Source: CAYMZZ01 sp047600605 (GTDB lineage: Bacteria; Bacteroidota; Bacteroidia; Chitinophagales; Chitinophagaceae). From it: a stretch of 64,000 nt of DNA. The translations under genes and the position numbers were made by a program. Where the stretch lies: contig JASGKK010000002.1 of assembly GCA_047600605.1 (NCBI GenBank), forward strand, positions 310,001 to 374,000, given 5' to 3'. Positions within the stretch are counted from its first letter, which is position 1, and every line of letters starts with the position of its first letter. The notes beneath the pieces were generated by a model. That model was not told the DNA's origin. It searched no databases and worked only from the letters and a program-made list of their open reading frames with translations. Positions 53,097-62,419 of this stretch are shown here, piece by piece.

Positions 53097-54161
53097 ATGT
53101 CACTGCTCTTCAGCCCACTGGCCATAAAAGGTATAACCCTCAAAAACCGTATTGTGGTTTCTCCCATGTGCCAGTATTCTTCTGTCGATGGTTTTGCAAC
53201 TGACTGGCATCTTGTTCATTTGGGAAGTCGTGCCGTAGGCGGCGCATCGCTGATCATACTCGAAGCTACAGGAGTGTCAGCCGAAGCACGTATTTCGCCG
53301 CAGGACCTGGGCCTATGGAAAGAAGAGCATATCGAAAAGCTGAGCCGGATTACCGGTTTTTTGAAAGAGCAGGGTGCAATAGCCGGTATTCAGCTGGCGC
53401 ATGCCGGACGAAAAGCCAGCACCAAAGCACCCTGGCTTGGACGCGATAAGGTGAGCCCGGAAGAAGGCGGCTGGCAAACCGTGGCACCTTCGGCTGTTGC
53501 TTATTCTTCCGGCTATCCTCACCCGGCGGAGCTGGATAAAAAGGGAATTCAAAAAGTGATCAGCGATTTCAGTGCGGCAACCGAACGGGCGCTGCAGGCA
53601 GGTTTTGAAGTGATCGAAATCCATGCTTCGCATGGTTACCTGCTCCACCAGTTTCTTTCACCACTTACTAATCTGCGCACCGATGCCTATGGCGGAAGTT
53701 TCGAAAACAGAACAAGACTGCTGCTCGAAGTGGTAGATGCAGTGAAAAAAGTATTACCAGCACAACTGCCTCTTTTTATCCGGATACCGGGTAGTGACTG
53801 GGCCGATGGCGGCTGGAATCCGGATGATGCGGTGGCACTGGCACGCCTGCTGAAAGAAAAAGGAGTGGATGTGCTGGATGTGACATCAGGAGGTCTGGTC
53901 TCACATCAGAAAATCAGTGCCGGACCGGCCTATCAGCTACCATTTGCTTCGCGTGTAAAAAAAGAAACCGGCATACTCACCTCTACCGTAGGTATGATCA
54001 CCAATGCGGTGCAGGCAGAATCCATACTCGTGAATGGCGACGCCGATCTCATCATGATGGCGCGGGAACTACTGCGTGATCCTTATTTTCCTCTCAAAGC
54101 AGCGCATGAGCTGAAAGCAACTATTACCTGGCCCAAACAGTATGAGCGGGCTAAGCTCTGA
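53097..54161 (+). CDS. Old-yellow-enzyme NADH:flavin oxidoreductase (YqjM type)
   Basis: This 354-residue TIM-barrel flavoenzyme reduces activated C=C bonds in enones, with FMN and NAD(P)H. Features are LKNRIVVSPMCQYSS, with Cys 25 typical of the YqjM group, QLAHAGRKAS and the substrate His region IHASHGYLLHQFLSP. The FMN phosphate segment near the end is DLIMMARELLRDPYFP. It is full length. It lies between the two two-component systems, probably as an independent gene. Confidence 0.95.
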   Translation: MSLLFSPLAIKGITLKNRIVVSPMCQYSSVDGFATDWHLVHLGSRAVGGASLIILEATGVSAEARISPQDLGLWKEEHIEKLSRITGFLKEQGAIAGIQLAHAGRKASTKAPWLGRDKVSPEEGGWQTVAPSAVAYSSGYPHPAELDKKGIQKVISDFSAATERALQAGFEVIEIHASHGYLLHQFLSPLTNLRTDAYGGSFENRTRLLLEVVDAVKKVLPAQLPLFIRIPGSDWADGGWNPDDAVALARLLKEKGVDVLDVTSGGLVSHQKISAGPAYQLPFASRVKKETGILTSTVGMITNAVQAESILVNGDADLIMMARELLRDPYFPLKAAHELKATITWPKQYERAKL

Positions 54162-54229
54162 TGAAAATACCGTCCAGCACGGATTTTATATGTGAAGCCT
54201 GAATGATTCATTTGTGGCAAAATGAATCG

Positions 54230-54853
54230 ATGAAAAAGAATGTAATTGCCGTTATCATATTAATATTACTGATGACCGGTATAAATGCCCAAAAGATCAG
54301 AACAGGTATCTATGCGGGAGTGGGTTTTGCCAGCCAAAAATCAGATTATTTGCAGATCAGCACCCTGCCTCTTTCTGAAGGAGGAATGAGTGCGCATTAT
54401 GGTATTCACTTTAATTTTCCTCTTGTCAAAAGGGTAGAGCTGGAAACGGGTATACAGAAAGTGACCCGCGGATATTCCTATGTCGATTTTGGTAACGCAT
54501 TTGCACAGAAGCAATACACCAAAATACAGGGTGTTTCTGTGCCGGTGATAGCGTTGGTACATATCCTCGATTATCCGGAAGAAATTCCTTTTCGTTTCAG
54601 TATAGGTCTGGGCACCTATCTAAGTTATGCAGTGAGCGGAAAGATCAGTTATGAGGATGGTACAAACCAGAAAGCCAAATTTTCCAATGCCAGGCGCACC
54701 GAATTTGGTCCGCGCTGGATGGCCAAATGGGAGTTTGCCCATAAGTTTGAATGCTATCTCTCCAGCGATATGAAATCAACCAATATTCTCAAGAATGGAA
54801 GTGGCTATATTAAACAGGGTAGCTTTCAGGTGGGATTGGGGTATGTTTTTTGA
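54230..54853 (+). CDS. Outer-membrane beta-barrel-like porin-family protein
   Basis: This 207-residue protein has a signal peptide (MKKNVIAVIILILLMTGINAQ). The alternating amphipathic strands are typical of the OMP_b-brl families: GIYAGVGFASQKSDY, LETGIQKVTRGYSYVDFG, FRFSIGLGTYLSYAVSG, and a terminal aromatic QVGLGYVF. ATG at 54230 is chosen over one at 54203 to expose the signal peptide. Function is unknown beyond outer-membrane location. Confidence 0.8.
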   Translation: MKKNVIAVIILILLMTGINAQKIRTGIYAGVGFASQKSDYLQISTLPLSEGGMSAHYGIHFNFPLVKRVELETGIQKVTRGYSYVDFGNAFAQKQYTKIQGVSVPVIALVHILDYPEEIPFRFSIGLGTYLSYAVSGKISYEDGTNQKAKFSNARRTEFGPRWMAKWEFAHKFECYLSSDMKSTNILKNGSGYIKQGSFQVGLGYVF

Positions 54854-54940
54854 GTAATTTTCCCTGTCGTCCTATAGCATACTTCAGCCGCTGCGCACGC
54901 TAAACGGAATCTTATCCTATTTTAGTGGCCAGTTTTGGCT

Positions 54941-56764
54941 ATGGTCCGGATAATACTTTCATTTGTTTTCCTGATTGTTTCCCTGCGGGCAAGTACTCAG
55001 TCCTCGCCGGAGGCTGTGCTATTTAAAAAGACCATGGACAGCGGATATTTTTACCTGAACAATTTCAGGGCATATGAGTCCATGCTGCATTTTGGAAAGG
55101 CCATACGGGAAGCCGGTCAATTGAAAAGTAATTTTTATTATGCAGCGGCTTTGTTTGGTGCCGGACAGGCTACCTGGTATGCGGGCAATTTCAGAAATGC
55201 CGCCGATACGGTAGAACTGGCTATCCGCTATTTCCCCAAAAAGTATAAGTATGATATCATTGGGGCGTATCGTATACTTAGTAACATTTATGACGACCTG
55301 GGTGAATATGAAAACGCCTTCAGGGCTGTGCAGGCAGCGCTGAGCATGAATGAAAATGCAGGTGAACACAACCGTGTACTTCCCTTAATACAGCTGGGAA
55401 AATTGTATCAGAATATTGGCGACCTGGAGTCGGCCTATCATTACTATGAACTGGCCCGCAATGAAAATCCACGCGTGGGCGATTATCCGTTTCGTGAATT
55501 GAATCATAACCTGGGCAATCTGTATGTAGCCCGCAACCAGCTTGACTCAGCCGATTACTTTTACCGGTTGTCGTTCAAAGGAAACCCTAATAGCCGTCTC
55601 ATCCGGTTACGCCTGGGCGATCTGTATCTGCTAAAGAAGCAATATGACAGTGCGTATTACTATCTGCAGCCTTTGTATGAAGAAATGCTGGCCGTTCAGG
55701 ATGTGAACCTTGTATCGGGTACGAGCATTGGCCTGGCAAAGATTGCCTATGCGCGGGGCGAATTCAAACTGGCAGAACGCCTGGCCAGTGAGGGGTTTGC
55801 AGTCGCATCACAAAAAGGGATATTTCGCTTTTATAAGGAGGCTTCGGGACTACTGGCTGCCATAAAAGAAAAACTGGGCGATGTGGGGCCGGCATTACAC
55901 TATCGTAAATTGTACGACAGCCTGAAAGATGCCGGCACTTCGGATATATACAAAGGGCAGTTGTTTGCCCTCTGGCAAAAAACACATGCCGCAGACTTGC
56001 AGGCATTGCGTGATGAAAAAAAGATTGCTGAGCGTACGGTCATTATTGTTTGCCTGGCAGCAGCGCTGGCCATTGCCGTTATTATTTTTCGCTACCAGCA
56101 TATTCGCCTGCGGTTAAAACAACGTGCATCTGAACTGGAGATGCAGGCGCTGCGGGCACAGATGAATCCGCATTTCATCTTCAATTGCCTGAGTGCCATC
56201 AACCATTTTATTCTCGACAATCAAAACGACAGGGCTTCCGATTATCTTACGCGGTTTTCGCGATTGGTACGGATGGTACTGGTCAATGCCGGTAAAGATG
56301 CGATACCACTCGACGAAGAGCTGGATATGCTGCGGCTTTACCTGGAGATGGAACAACTCCGCTTTAAGCAAGCCTTTACCTACACCATTGATATCCGCAA
56401 AGAGTTGCCCCTGTCTCAACTGCAGGTGCCCTGTTTTATTCTGCAGCCATTCTGTGAAAATGCCATCTGGCATGGTCTATTGCATAAGGAAGGAGAAGGC
56501 CGGCTGGAAGTCATACTGGATTATAAGAAAGGAACACTGCGGGTGGTCATCCGCGACAATGGTATCGGTCGCAAAAAAGCGGCTGAACTTAGCAAGAAAC
56601 CTCATTCCTCCATGGGGCAGCAATTGACCGAATCCCGGCTGACATTGTTCAACCGCGAAAGAGATAAACGTACTTCCATGAAGATTAATGACCTGGTTGA
56701 CATCAACGGGGAAGTTGCGGGTACCGAAGTAATTTTATTTATCCAAACGCCATTAGCTTCATGA
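54941..56764 (+). CDS. TPR sensor histidine kinase, LytS/YehU type
   Basis: This 607-residue protein has a signal peptide, a periplasmic TPR array (about 55-345), one TM helix (about 368-387, IIVCLAAALAIAVIIF) and a coiled coil. The His_kinase motif is LRAQMNPHFIFNCLSAINHFI with phospho-His near 410. An HATPase domain follows with FCENAIWHGLLHK and DNGIGRKKA. It partners with the LytTR regulator, whose ATG overlaps its stop by four bases. ATG at 54941 is chosen over a TTG two codons earlier. Confidence 0.94.
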   Translation: MVRIILSFVFLIVSLRASTQSSPEAVLFKKTMDSGYFYLNNFRAYESMLHFGKAIREAGQLKSNFYYAAALFGAGQATWYAGNFRNAADTVELAIRYFPKKYKYDIIGAYRILSNIYDDLGEYENAFRAVQAALSMNENAGEHNRVLPLIQLGKLYQNIGDLESAYHYYELARNENPRVGDYPFRELNHNLGNLYVARNQLDSADYFYRLSFKGNPNSRLIRLRLGDLYLLKKQYDSAYYYLQPLYEEMLAVQDVNLVSGTSIGLAKIAYARGEFKLAERLASEGFAVASQKGIFRFYKEASGLLAAIKEKLGDVGPALHYRKLYDSLKDAGTSDIYKGQLFALWQKTHAADLQALRDEKKIAERTVIIVCLAAALAIAVIIFRYQHIRLRLKQRASELEMQALRAQMNPHFIFNCLSAINHFILDNQNDRASDYLTRFSRLVRMVLVNAGKDAIPLDEELDMLRLYLEMEQLRFKQAFTYTIDIRKELPLSQLQVPCFILQPFCENAIWHGLLHKEGEGRLEVILDYKKGTLRVVIRDNGIGRKKAAELSKKPHSSMGQQLTESRLTLFNRERDKRTSMKINDLVDINGEVAGTEVILFIQTPLAS

Positions 56765-57504
56765 TAAGAGCCATAGTAGTAGACGATGAGCCCTATGCTT
56801 CGCAGGCACTGCAGACATTGCTGAAAAAACATTGTCCGGATGTGTCGGTGATAGCGGCCTGCCATTCGGCTATGGAGGCGGAGCAATTCATTAGTGAACT
56901 GAAACCCCAACTTGTTTTTCTCGACATTGAAATGCCGCATCGCAATGGCTTTGAACTGCTGGAACGTTTTATGCCTGCGGGTTTCCAGGTTATTTTTACT
57001 ACGAGCTATGATCAGTATGCTATAAAAGCCATCCGTTTCAGTGCGCTTGATTACCTACTCAAGCCTGTAGATCCACTGGAGTTGCAGGCGGCTGTTGCCA
57101 AAGTAAGCAGACCCAACGAGCTGCTTGCGCAGCAATTGCAGCTGCTGTTGCAATCATATCGTGAGCCTGCTGCCGGCAACCGGATTGCCCTGCCTACCCA
57201 GGAAGGTTTGCAGATGGTAGCTATCGATACCATTCTGTACTGTACGGCCAGCAGTAATTATACCACGCTGGTAATGAAGGACAGGAAGAAACTGGTTGTA
57301 TCCCGCACCCTTAAGGAAATTGAGGAAATGCTCGAAGAGCATGGATTTCTCCGCATTCACCATTCGCACATGGCGAATGTCAATGCCATCGAAAAATATA
57401 TCCGGGGCGAAGGGGGGGCTGTCCTCATGATGGATGGCACCGAACTGGATGTTTCGCGCTCCCGGAAGGAAACACTTCTGAAGACCCTGCAGGCGCGCCG
57501 CTAA
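56761..57504 (+). CDS. LytTR-type response regulator
   Basis: This 247-residue protein has a REC domain (VVDDEPYASQAL, phospho-Asp 54 in LVFLDIEMP, LKPVDPLEL) and a C-terminal LytTR DNA-binding domain. The latter contains RIALPTQEGLQMV, YCTASSNYTTLV, RTLKEIEEML and FLRIHHSHMANVNAIEKY. LytTR proteins bind direct repeats about two helical turns apart. Such a repeat (57507-57548) lies directly after its stop codon and before the outer-membrane receptor gene. Confidence 0.95.
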   Translation: MIRAIVVDDEPYASQALQTLLKKHCPDVSVIAACHSAMEAEQFISELKPQLVFLDIEMPHRNGFELLERFMPAGFQVIFTTSYDQYAIKAIRFSALDYLLKPVDPLELQAAVAKVSRPNELLAQQLQLLLQSYREPAAGNRIALPTQEGLQMVAIDTILYCTASSNYTTLVMKDRKKLVVSRTLKEIEEMLEEHGFLRIHHSHMANVNAIEKYIRGEGGAVLMMDGTELDVSRSRKETLLKTLQARR

Positions 57505-57506
57505 GG

Positions 57507-57548
57507 CCCGCAGGTTACTCGTTCATACCCGCAGACTGCTCGTTGGTA
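57507..57548 (+). promoter_or_regulatory. Tandem 21-bp repeat, candidate LytTR operator
   Basis: CCCGCAGGTTACTCGTTCAT and CCCGCAGACTGCTCGTTGGT are the first 20 bases of two units with a period of exactly 21 bases and 16 of 21 identities. They lie three bases after the LytTR regulator gene and 37 bases before the receptor ATG. This fits LytTR binding to same-face direct repeats. Confidence 0.6.
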
Positions 57549-57584
57549 TTCAGACGCCTTTATTACCGGGGTAGTTTTACGGGT

Positions 57585-59951
57585 ATGAGGATAGTGCTGC
57601 TCTCATTGCTCATCTGCTTTTTACTGCCCTGTAAACTGGCGGCTCAGTCTTTAGTGGGCCGGGTCATGGGCATAGCGGGTCAGCCGCTTGCACTTGTTTC
57701 AGTATCCCTTTTGCGCGACACTTCATTTGTGGCAGGAAGCGTTACGGGCAACGATGGCCGGTTTCAGCTGAATGCACCGCTTACTGCAGGTATCACCTAC
57801 ACCCTGCGGTTATCCCTGATAGGCTATGAGCCGGTCGTTCACTCATTTGTTTTTCCTGATATATCCGCCCTGACTGATCTGCGGCTGCAGCCTGTGCGGC
57901 AAATGCTGGGAGAAGTGGTGGTGACGTCCAAAAAGCCGCTGGTCACGCGACAGGCAGACCGTTATACAGTGAATGTGGAAGACAGTTATCTGTCGGGTGG
58001 TCGCACCGGGCTGGAAGTATTACAACATTCGCCGGGATTGTGGGTATCGCCCACCGGCGATATCCGCATTATAGGTGGGCAGACGGTCACGGTTATGATC
58101 AACGATGTAGTGCAGCGGATGCCGGCTGCTGATCTTGCCAATTTTCTCCGTTCATTGCGCTCAGAAGATATCAGCCGTATCGAAGTGATCCCTAACCCGC
58201 CCGCCGAGTTTGAAGCCTCCTCATCGGGAGGGATCATCCATATCATTCTCAAAAAAACACGTAAGAATGGTCTTACGGGAACGGCCAATGCCGGTTATCG
58301 TATACAGGGCAGCAAAGGATACAGATGGGCTGGTACTTCGGTAGATTACAAACTAAACCGCATCTACGTTACAGCCGGTATCAATGGCGCTATCGACCGT
58401 AGTATGTATACCGGTTATACCGATGTGACTTATCCGGACAAAACAGGACTGTACAATTTTACCCGGCGCGATAATGACAATCGCCGCTATTTTTTCAGGG
58501 CAGGCATGGTCTATGATTTTCATCCGCGCCATTCGATATTCCTTCAGACGCTTACTACAGGCAGCAAACTGATCCAGTATTTCCGTTCCGATCTTCTTTA
58601 TCGTCTTTCCGCGGGCAACGTAACCGGTGAGGCTGTTTCTGCCTGGCGCCGTAAACCCCGGCAGGGCAGCTATACACTCAATTATAACTGGAAAACAGAT
58701 AGCCTGGGTTCGGGGCTTCGTGTTATCCTTGATCATACTTATAGCTTAAAAACAGAGTTGAATGAACTGATCTCCGAATACAGCGACAACACGCGCGACC
58801 GGTCTTACCGCACACTTACTCCCAGTGATACTTATATCAATAGCGGGCAGGCTGATCATACGCAGCGGCTAAACAAAAGATCGGTACTTAAAGCCGGTAT
58901 AAAATTCGTACATACCGATCGCGATAATGAAGTACTGGCCGAACGGTTACAGGTATATGAATGGAAAAAGGATACGGCGGCGAGCGACCGGTTTCGGTAT
59001 ACGGAGAAACTCTTTATGTTTTATGCTGCATATGAAATAACGGTTGGTAAGACAAGTATAAAGACAGGATTGCGGGGTGAGCAGACTGTTGCCAATGGTT
59101 GTTCATTGACGCTGAATGAATCGATCCGCCGCAGGTATTTTGGCTGGTTCCCTTCGCTGTTTATTTCGCATGTTCTGAATGAAAAGAAGGGTACGGCGAT
59201 CAATATCAACTACGCGCGTCGCGTACGCCGCCCCGGGTATAATGACCTGAACCCCTATCGCCTGCAGGTACATGATTTTACCGTTTTGACGGGCAACCCC
59301 AACCTGCTTCCCCAATTTGCACACAGCTTTCGTACCACCTGGGTGGCATCACGGTGGTTTTCGGCAGGAGCCTATCTGCAGACGGTGAAGAATTATATTG
59401 CTCAGACAGCTTCCACTATCGACAGCAATATCATCGAATACCGGTCAAAGAATTATCCAAACAGTACGGATTATGGTGTTTTTATAGAGGGCAATTTTAC
59501 CGTGGCTAAGATCTGGAATAGCCGCAGCAGTATTTCGGTATACCGGCTATCAAACGATATTGAAGGGAATAAATACCGCCGCGAGTCTTTTTCATTTCAG
59601 ACCATCCAGGTTATTTCACTAAAGAAGATCATGGAAATTGACCTGGTGACACAATACACTTCTGCATCATTGCAGGCCAACCAGCAGACAGCCTGGTTGT
59701 TTTATACGGATATCGGACTGGCACGTAAATTTTTTCAGGACAAGGGACGTCTTCGTTTTGCTGTTTCAGATGTGTTCAATACGTTTCGCGAAAAGGACCT
59801 GACCGAGTTTAATCAAACACGTATCGACTTTTACCAGAAAAGACCCACACGCACATTTGCATTGTCGTTCAGTTATGCATTTAATGCAGGAAAAAAATTT
59901 ACAAGGAAAAGACTGGATAATAACGACAGCGAAGAAAAATCGCGGTTGTAA
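57585..59951 (+). CDS. TonB-dependent receptor-like outer-membrane protein
   Basis: This 788-residue protein has a signal peptide (MRIVLLSLLICFLLPCKLAAQ) and a carboxypeptidase-regulatory-like domain (about 25-105, LVGRVMGIAGQPLALVSVSL). A plug domain follows (VVVTSKKPLVTRQADRY ... VTVMINDVVQRMPAADL), then a barrel of OMP_b-brl_3 type. It closes in FALSFSYAFNAGKKF. The ATG at 57585 exposes the signal peptide. It is probably regulated by the LytTR regulator through the 21-bp repeats. Substrate is unknown; no SusD gene is adjacent. Confidence 0.9.
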   Translation: MRIVLLSLLICFLLPCKLAAQSLVGRVMGIAGQPLALVSVSLLRDTSFVAGSVTGNDGRFQLNAPLTAGITYTLRLSLIGYEPVVHSFVFPDISALTDLRLQPVRQMLGEVVVTSKKPLVTRQADRYTVNVEDSYLSGGRTGLEVLQHSPGLWVSPTGDIRIIGGQTVTVMINDVVQRMPAADLANFLRSLRSEDISRIEVIPNPPAEFEASSSGGIIHIILKKTRKNGLTGTANAGYRIQGSKGYRWAGTSVDYKLNRIYVTAGINGAIDRSMYTGYTDVTYPDKTGLYNFTRRDNDNRRYFFRAGMVYDFHPRHSIFLQTLTTGSKLIQYFRSDLLYRLSAGNVTGEAVSAWRRKPRQGSYTLNYNWKTDSLGSGLRVILDHTYSLKTELNELISEYSDNTRDRSYRTLTPSDTYINSGQADHTQRLNKRSVLKAGIKFVHTDRDNEVLAERLQVYEWKKDTAASDRFRYTEKLFMFYAAYEITVGKTSIKTGLRGEQTVANGCSLTLNESIRRRYFGWFPSLFISHVLNEKKGTAININYARRVRRPGYNDLNPYRLQVHDFTVLTGNPNLLPQFAHSFRTTWVASRWFSAGAYLQTVKNYIAQTASTIDSNIIEYRSKNYPNSTDYGVFIEGNFTVAKIWNSRSSISVYRLSNDIEGNKYRRESFSFQTIQVISLKKIMEIDLVTQYTSASLQANQQTAWLFYTDIGLARKFFQDKGRLRFAVSDVFNTFREKDLTEFNQTRIDFYQKRPTRTFALSFSYAFNAGKKFTRKRLDNNDSEEKSRL

Positions 59952-60008
59952 AGATCATGGGAACGCTACTTTCATTAAGCAGTTTGTAGCAATTTGTTCT
60001 CATAGCTG

Positions 60009-60042
60009 GGGGGCCGGACTGGAGACCGGCCCCTGTTTTTTT
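60009..60042 (+). terminator. Terminator after the receptor gene
   Basis: GGGGCCGG and CCGGCCCC arms with an eight-base loop are followed by TG and seven T residues. It lies 58 bases after the receptor stop and before the converging minus-strand gene. Confidence 0.9.
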
Positions 60043-60075
60043 GAATGGGTTAGTATCAAATACAATTACCGACGA

Positions 60076-60798
60076 TTATTTCTTCTTTACGTCTATGACA
60101 ACAAACTCGTGAGCAGGATCACAGAGCTTACCACTTACCGACACAGCGACCTCAACTTCCAGCTTTCCCGTAAAACCTTTCGTAGACACTTTTATGATGC
60201 GCGTGTTATCGCTACCTACAATCTCACCACCACTCAGGTACCATTTGTAAGCAGGCGTACCGCCGGGTTCACTTGCTGTAGCTGTGAAAGTGATGATGTC
60301 GCCTTCCCTGGCCTGAGCCTTGCTGGCCTTGAGGATCACTTTTTTGATGCACGGCTCTGCTTTACGTTGATAGGGCTGAAATTCGCAACCGGAACGAACA
60401 GGAATGTATATCACCTCCACTTCATTTGCCGGCAGACCCGCCTCGGTATAAATACCCACTCCTCCGTATTCTCCGGTACGTTCTACTTCGGTAGAACCCA
60501 GTACCCGCGGGAGTCCATATTTTACAAACTTTGCAGTTTTATAAGGCACTTCTTCATTGTTGATGTACCAGCCCGCTTTGGATGCATATTCTTTACCCTC
60601 CTGCGGATAAACATCGTAAAACTTTTTGGTTACTCCATTGACGGTAATGGTACGTTCGCCGCTGGCGGGGTTATAGTCGACTTCAACTATTTTCAGCACT
60701 CCTTTTTCAATCACACATTCCTTTATTTTATGCAACTGCTGCGAAGAAGCAGTCAAGGTCAGGAATACCAGGGAGATGAAAAGCGCAACTAATTTCAT
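60076..60798 (-). CDS. Secreted PKD-like domain protein
   Basis: This 240-residue protein has a signal peptide (MKLVALFISLVFLTLTASSQ). An unknown N-terminal region of about 140 residues follows, including ERTITVNGVTKKFYDVYPQ. The C-terminal PKD-like beta sandwich contains GDIITFTATASEPGGTPAYKWYLSGGEIVG and GKLEVEVAV. Two Cys pairs (GCEFQPYQRKAEPC, KLCDPAHEF) could be disulfides. It is monocistronic. Its upstream region shares elements with the region upstream of the lipoprotein at 46.3 kb. Function is unknown. Confidence 0.8.
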   Translation of the reverse strand: MKLVALFISLVFLTLTASSQQLHKIKECVIEKGVLKIVEVDYNPASGERTITVNGVTKKFYDVYPQEGKEYASKAGWYINNEEVPYKTAKFVKYGLPRVLGSTEVERTGEYGGVGIYTEAGLPANEVEVIYIPVRSGCEFQPYQRKAEPCIKKVILKASKAQAREGDIITFTATASEPGGTPAYKWYLSGGEIVGSDNTRIIKVSTKGFTGKLEVEVAVSVSGKLCDPAHEFVVIDVKKK

Positions 60799-61122
60799 GA
60801 TGAACGGTTTTATCGTTCTAAAATAACTGCCTGTCCATTAATCCTCAATACCGTGGAAGCGGTATTTTTAATGACAAGGTTTCCTGGGGAGTAGGACAAG
60901 TACAGGGATGAAATAAATATCACTGTTGTTCCGGGAAAATTCGTATTAAAAGAAAGGGGGATCTTCTAATCAGCTTATAACATTGTTAGATATGGCCACA
61001 GGGTGTCAGGGGCTCTTTATCCCATTTCTTCACTATATTCTCTTATTTTTCTTGTGAACCACATCGGCCAGGTAAATTATCACCGGTGGCTGATTGACGG
61101 ATAGAGCGTATACCGGTGTTAT
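60799..61122. other. Intergenic region with the second shared upstream element
   Basis: These 324 bases hold no gene. At 60931-60972 they resemble 47203-47242. At 61047-61069 they carry the dispersed 23-base element. The promoter of the PKD-like gene must lie here, but no clear -7 box was seen. Confidence 0.6.
61047..61069. repeat. Dispersed 23-bp element, copy 2
   Basis: Identical to 47329-47351 over 23 bases, in the same orientation relative to the minus-strand gene that follows. No REP palindrome accompanies this copy. Confidence 0.7.
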
Positions 61123-62289
61123 TTACTTTTTCATGGAGCGATACACACCCAGTTCGAGTCCACGCAGTTCTGCCAGTCCGCGCATACGTCCGATACAGGA
61201 GTAACCCGGGTTGGTCACTTTACCGCGATCGTCGAGCATCTGGTGGCCGTGGTCTGGCCGGAAGGGGATAGGTGCAGATACAGATTGCTGTATATGCACC
61301 AGTTCTTTCATAATGGCATACATATCCGTATCTCCATCGAGATGGTCGGCTTCGTAAAAATTGCCCTCTTCGTCGCGTCGGGTATTGCGCAGATGTACAA
61401 AGTGAATACGTTGCCCGGCCTCCCGGATCATCGCCGGCAGATCGTTGTGCGGATGAGCGCCCAGTGAACCGGTACAGAAACAAAGTCCGTTGCTGGTATT
61501 GTCAACAGCATTCAGGATATACTGCAGATCGTCGGCGGTGCTTACAATGCGGGGCAGACCCAGGATGTCGAAAGGCGGATCGTCGGGGTGAATAGCCAGT
61601 TTGATACCCATTTCATCTGCCACCGGACAGATCTCCTGCAGAAAGAGCCGCAGGTGTTCGCGCAATTCTTTTTTTCCGATGTTTTTGTAGGTGTCGAGCT
61701 TTGCCTGCATCTGTGCGACCGATTGTTTTTCTTCACCGGGTATACCAAACATAATAGTAGCAGCCAGTTGTTTTAACTGATCGGTAGTCATTTCGTGATA
61801 GCGGACTCCCGCCTTCTCTGCAATAGGCAAAGGATAAGAAGTACTGGCATTTGCACGTTGCAGGATATAGATATCAAATACAGCGAGGTCTGTCCAGTTA
61901 AAATAAAGGGCAAGTGAACCATCTGGCATGCGATAGTTCAGCTCTGTGCGTGTCCAGTCATTGACCGGCATGAAATTGTATGTAACCAGTCTGACGCTAC
62001 AGGCGGCCAGGTTACGCAATGTTTGTTTGTACTGTTCAATATACTGCTGATAGGCACCGGTACGGGTTTTAATGGTTTCATGTACGGTTACACTCTCTAC
62101 CACATCCCAGTTTAACCCAGCAGCTTCAATTTCCCGTTTGCGTTTCATAATTTCTTCTACCGGCCACACATCGCCATGGGCAATGTGATGCAGCGCAGAT
62201 ACAATACCTGTGGCACCGGTCTGGCGGATATCTGCCAGCGTTACCGGATCGTTGGGGCCAAACCAGCGCCATGTTTGTTTTAATCTCAT
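61123..62289 (-). CDS. uxuA: Mannonate dehydratase
   Basis: UxuA converts D-mannonate to 2-keto-3-deoxygluconate in hexuronate breakdown. It is 388 residues, full length. It starts MRLKQTWRWFGPNDPVTLADI, which is the family N-terminus. IVSALHHIAHGDVW and FCTGSLGAHPHNDLP follow, then RFVHLRN-like (IHFVHLRNTRR). RPDHGHQMLDD, with catalytic-metal-site His and Asp, is near the end. It lies with a GH10 xylanase and an esterase, fitting use of glucuronate side chains from glucuronoxylan. Confidence 0.97.
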   Translation of the reverse strand: MRLKQTWRWFGPNDPVTLADIRQTGATGIVSALHHIAHGDVWPVEEIMKRKREIEAAGLNWDVVESVTVHETIKTRTGAYQQYIEQYKQTLRNLAACSVRLVTYNFMPVNDWTRTELNYRMPDGSLALYFNWTDLAVFDIYILQRANASTSYPLPIAEKAGVRYHEMTTDQLKQLAATIMFGIPGEEKQSVAQMQAKLDTYKNIGKKELREHLRLFLQEICPVADEMGIKLAIHPDDPPFDILGLPRIVSTADDLQYILNAVDNTSNGLCFCTGSLGAHPHNDLPAMIREAGQRIHFVHLRNTRRDEEGNFYEADHLDGDTDMYAIMKELVHIQQSVSAPIPFRPDHGHQMLDDRGKVTNPGYSCIGRMRGLAELRGLELGVYRSMKK

Positions 62290-62309
62290 AGTGTTATTGA
62301 CAGAAATAA

Positions 62310-62419
62310 AAATTTAAAGGGTATAAAGAGTGTAAAGGTTTAAAGTGTTTTATTATACTTATAACATACTATTTTAGGTTACATATCTCTTACGACTTCC
62401 GCCTTTTGCCCTTAGCCTT
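62310..62419. repeat. Repeat region between the xylanase and uxuA genes
   Basis: At 62310-62346 is a purine-rich arm made of GGTATAAAGAGTGTAAAGG words, like one arm of the mnmE-upstream hairpin. At about 62388-62420 is a pyrimidine stretch with CCGCCTTTTGCCC and GCCTTTCACC words. Pairing between them is imperfect. Confidence 0.55.

Noticed and set aside
59857..60792. A 311-codon plus-strand open frame opposite the PKD-like gene
   Set aside because: It overlaps the receptor end, the terminator and the antisense of a gene with a clear signal peptide; no protein family features.
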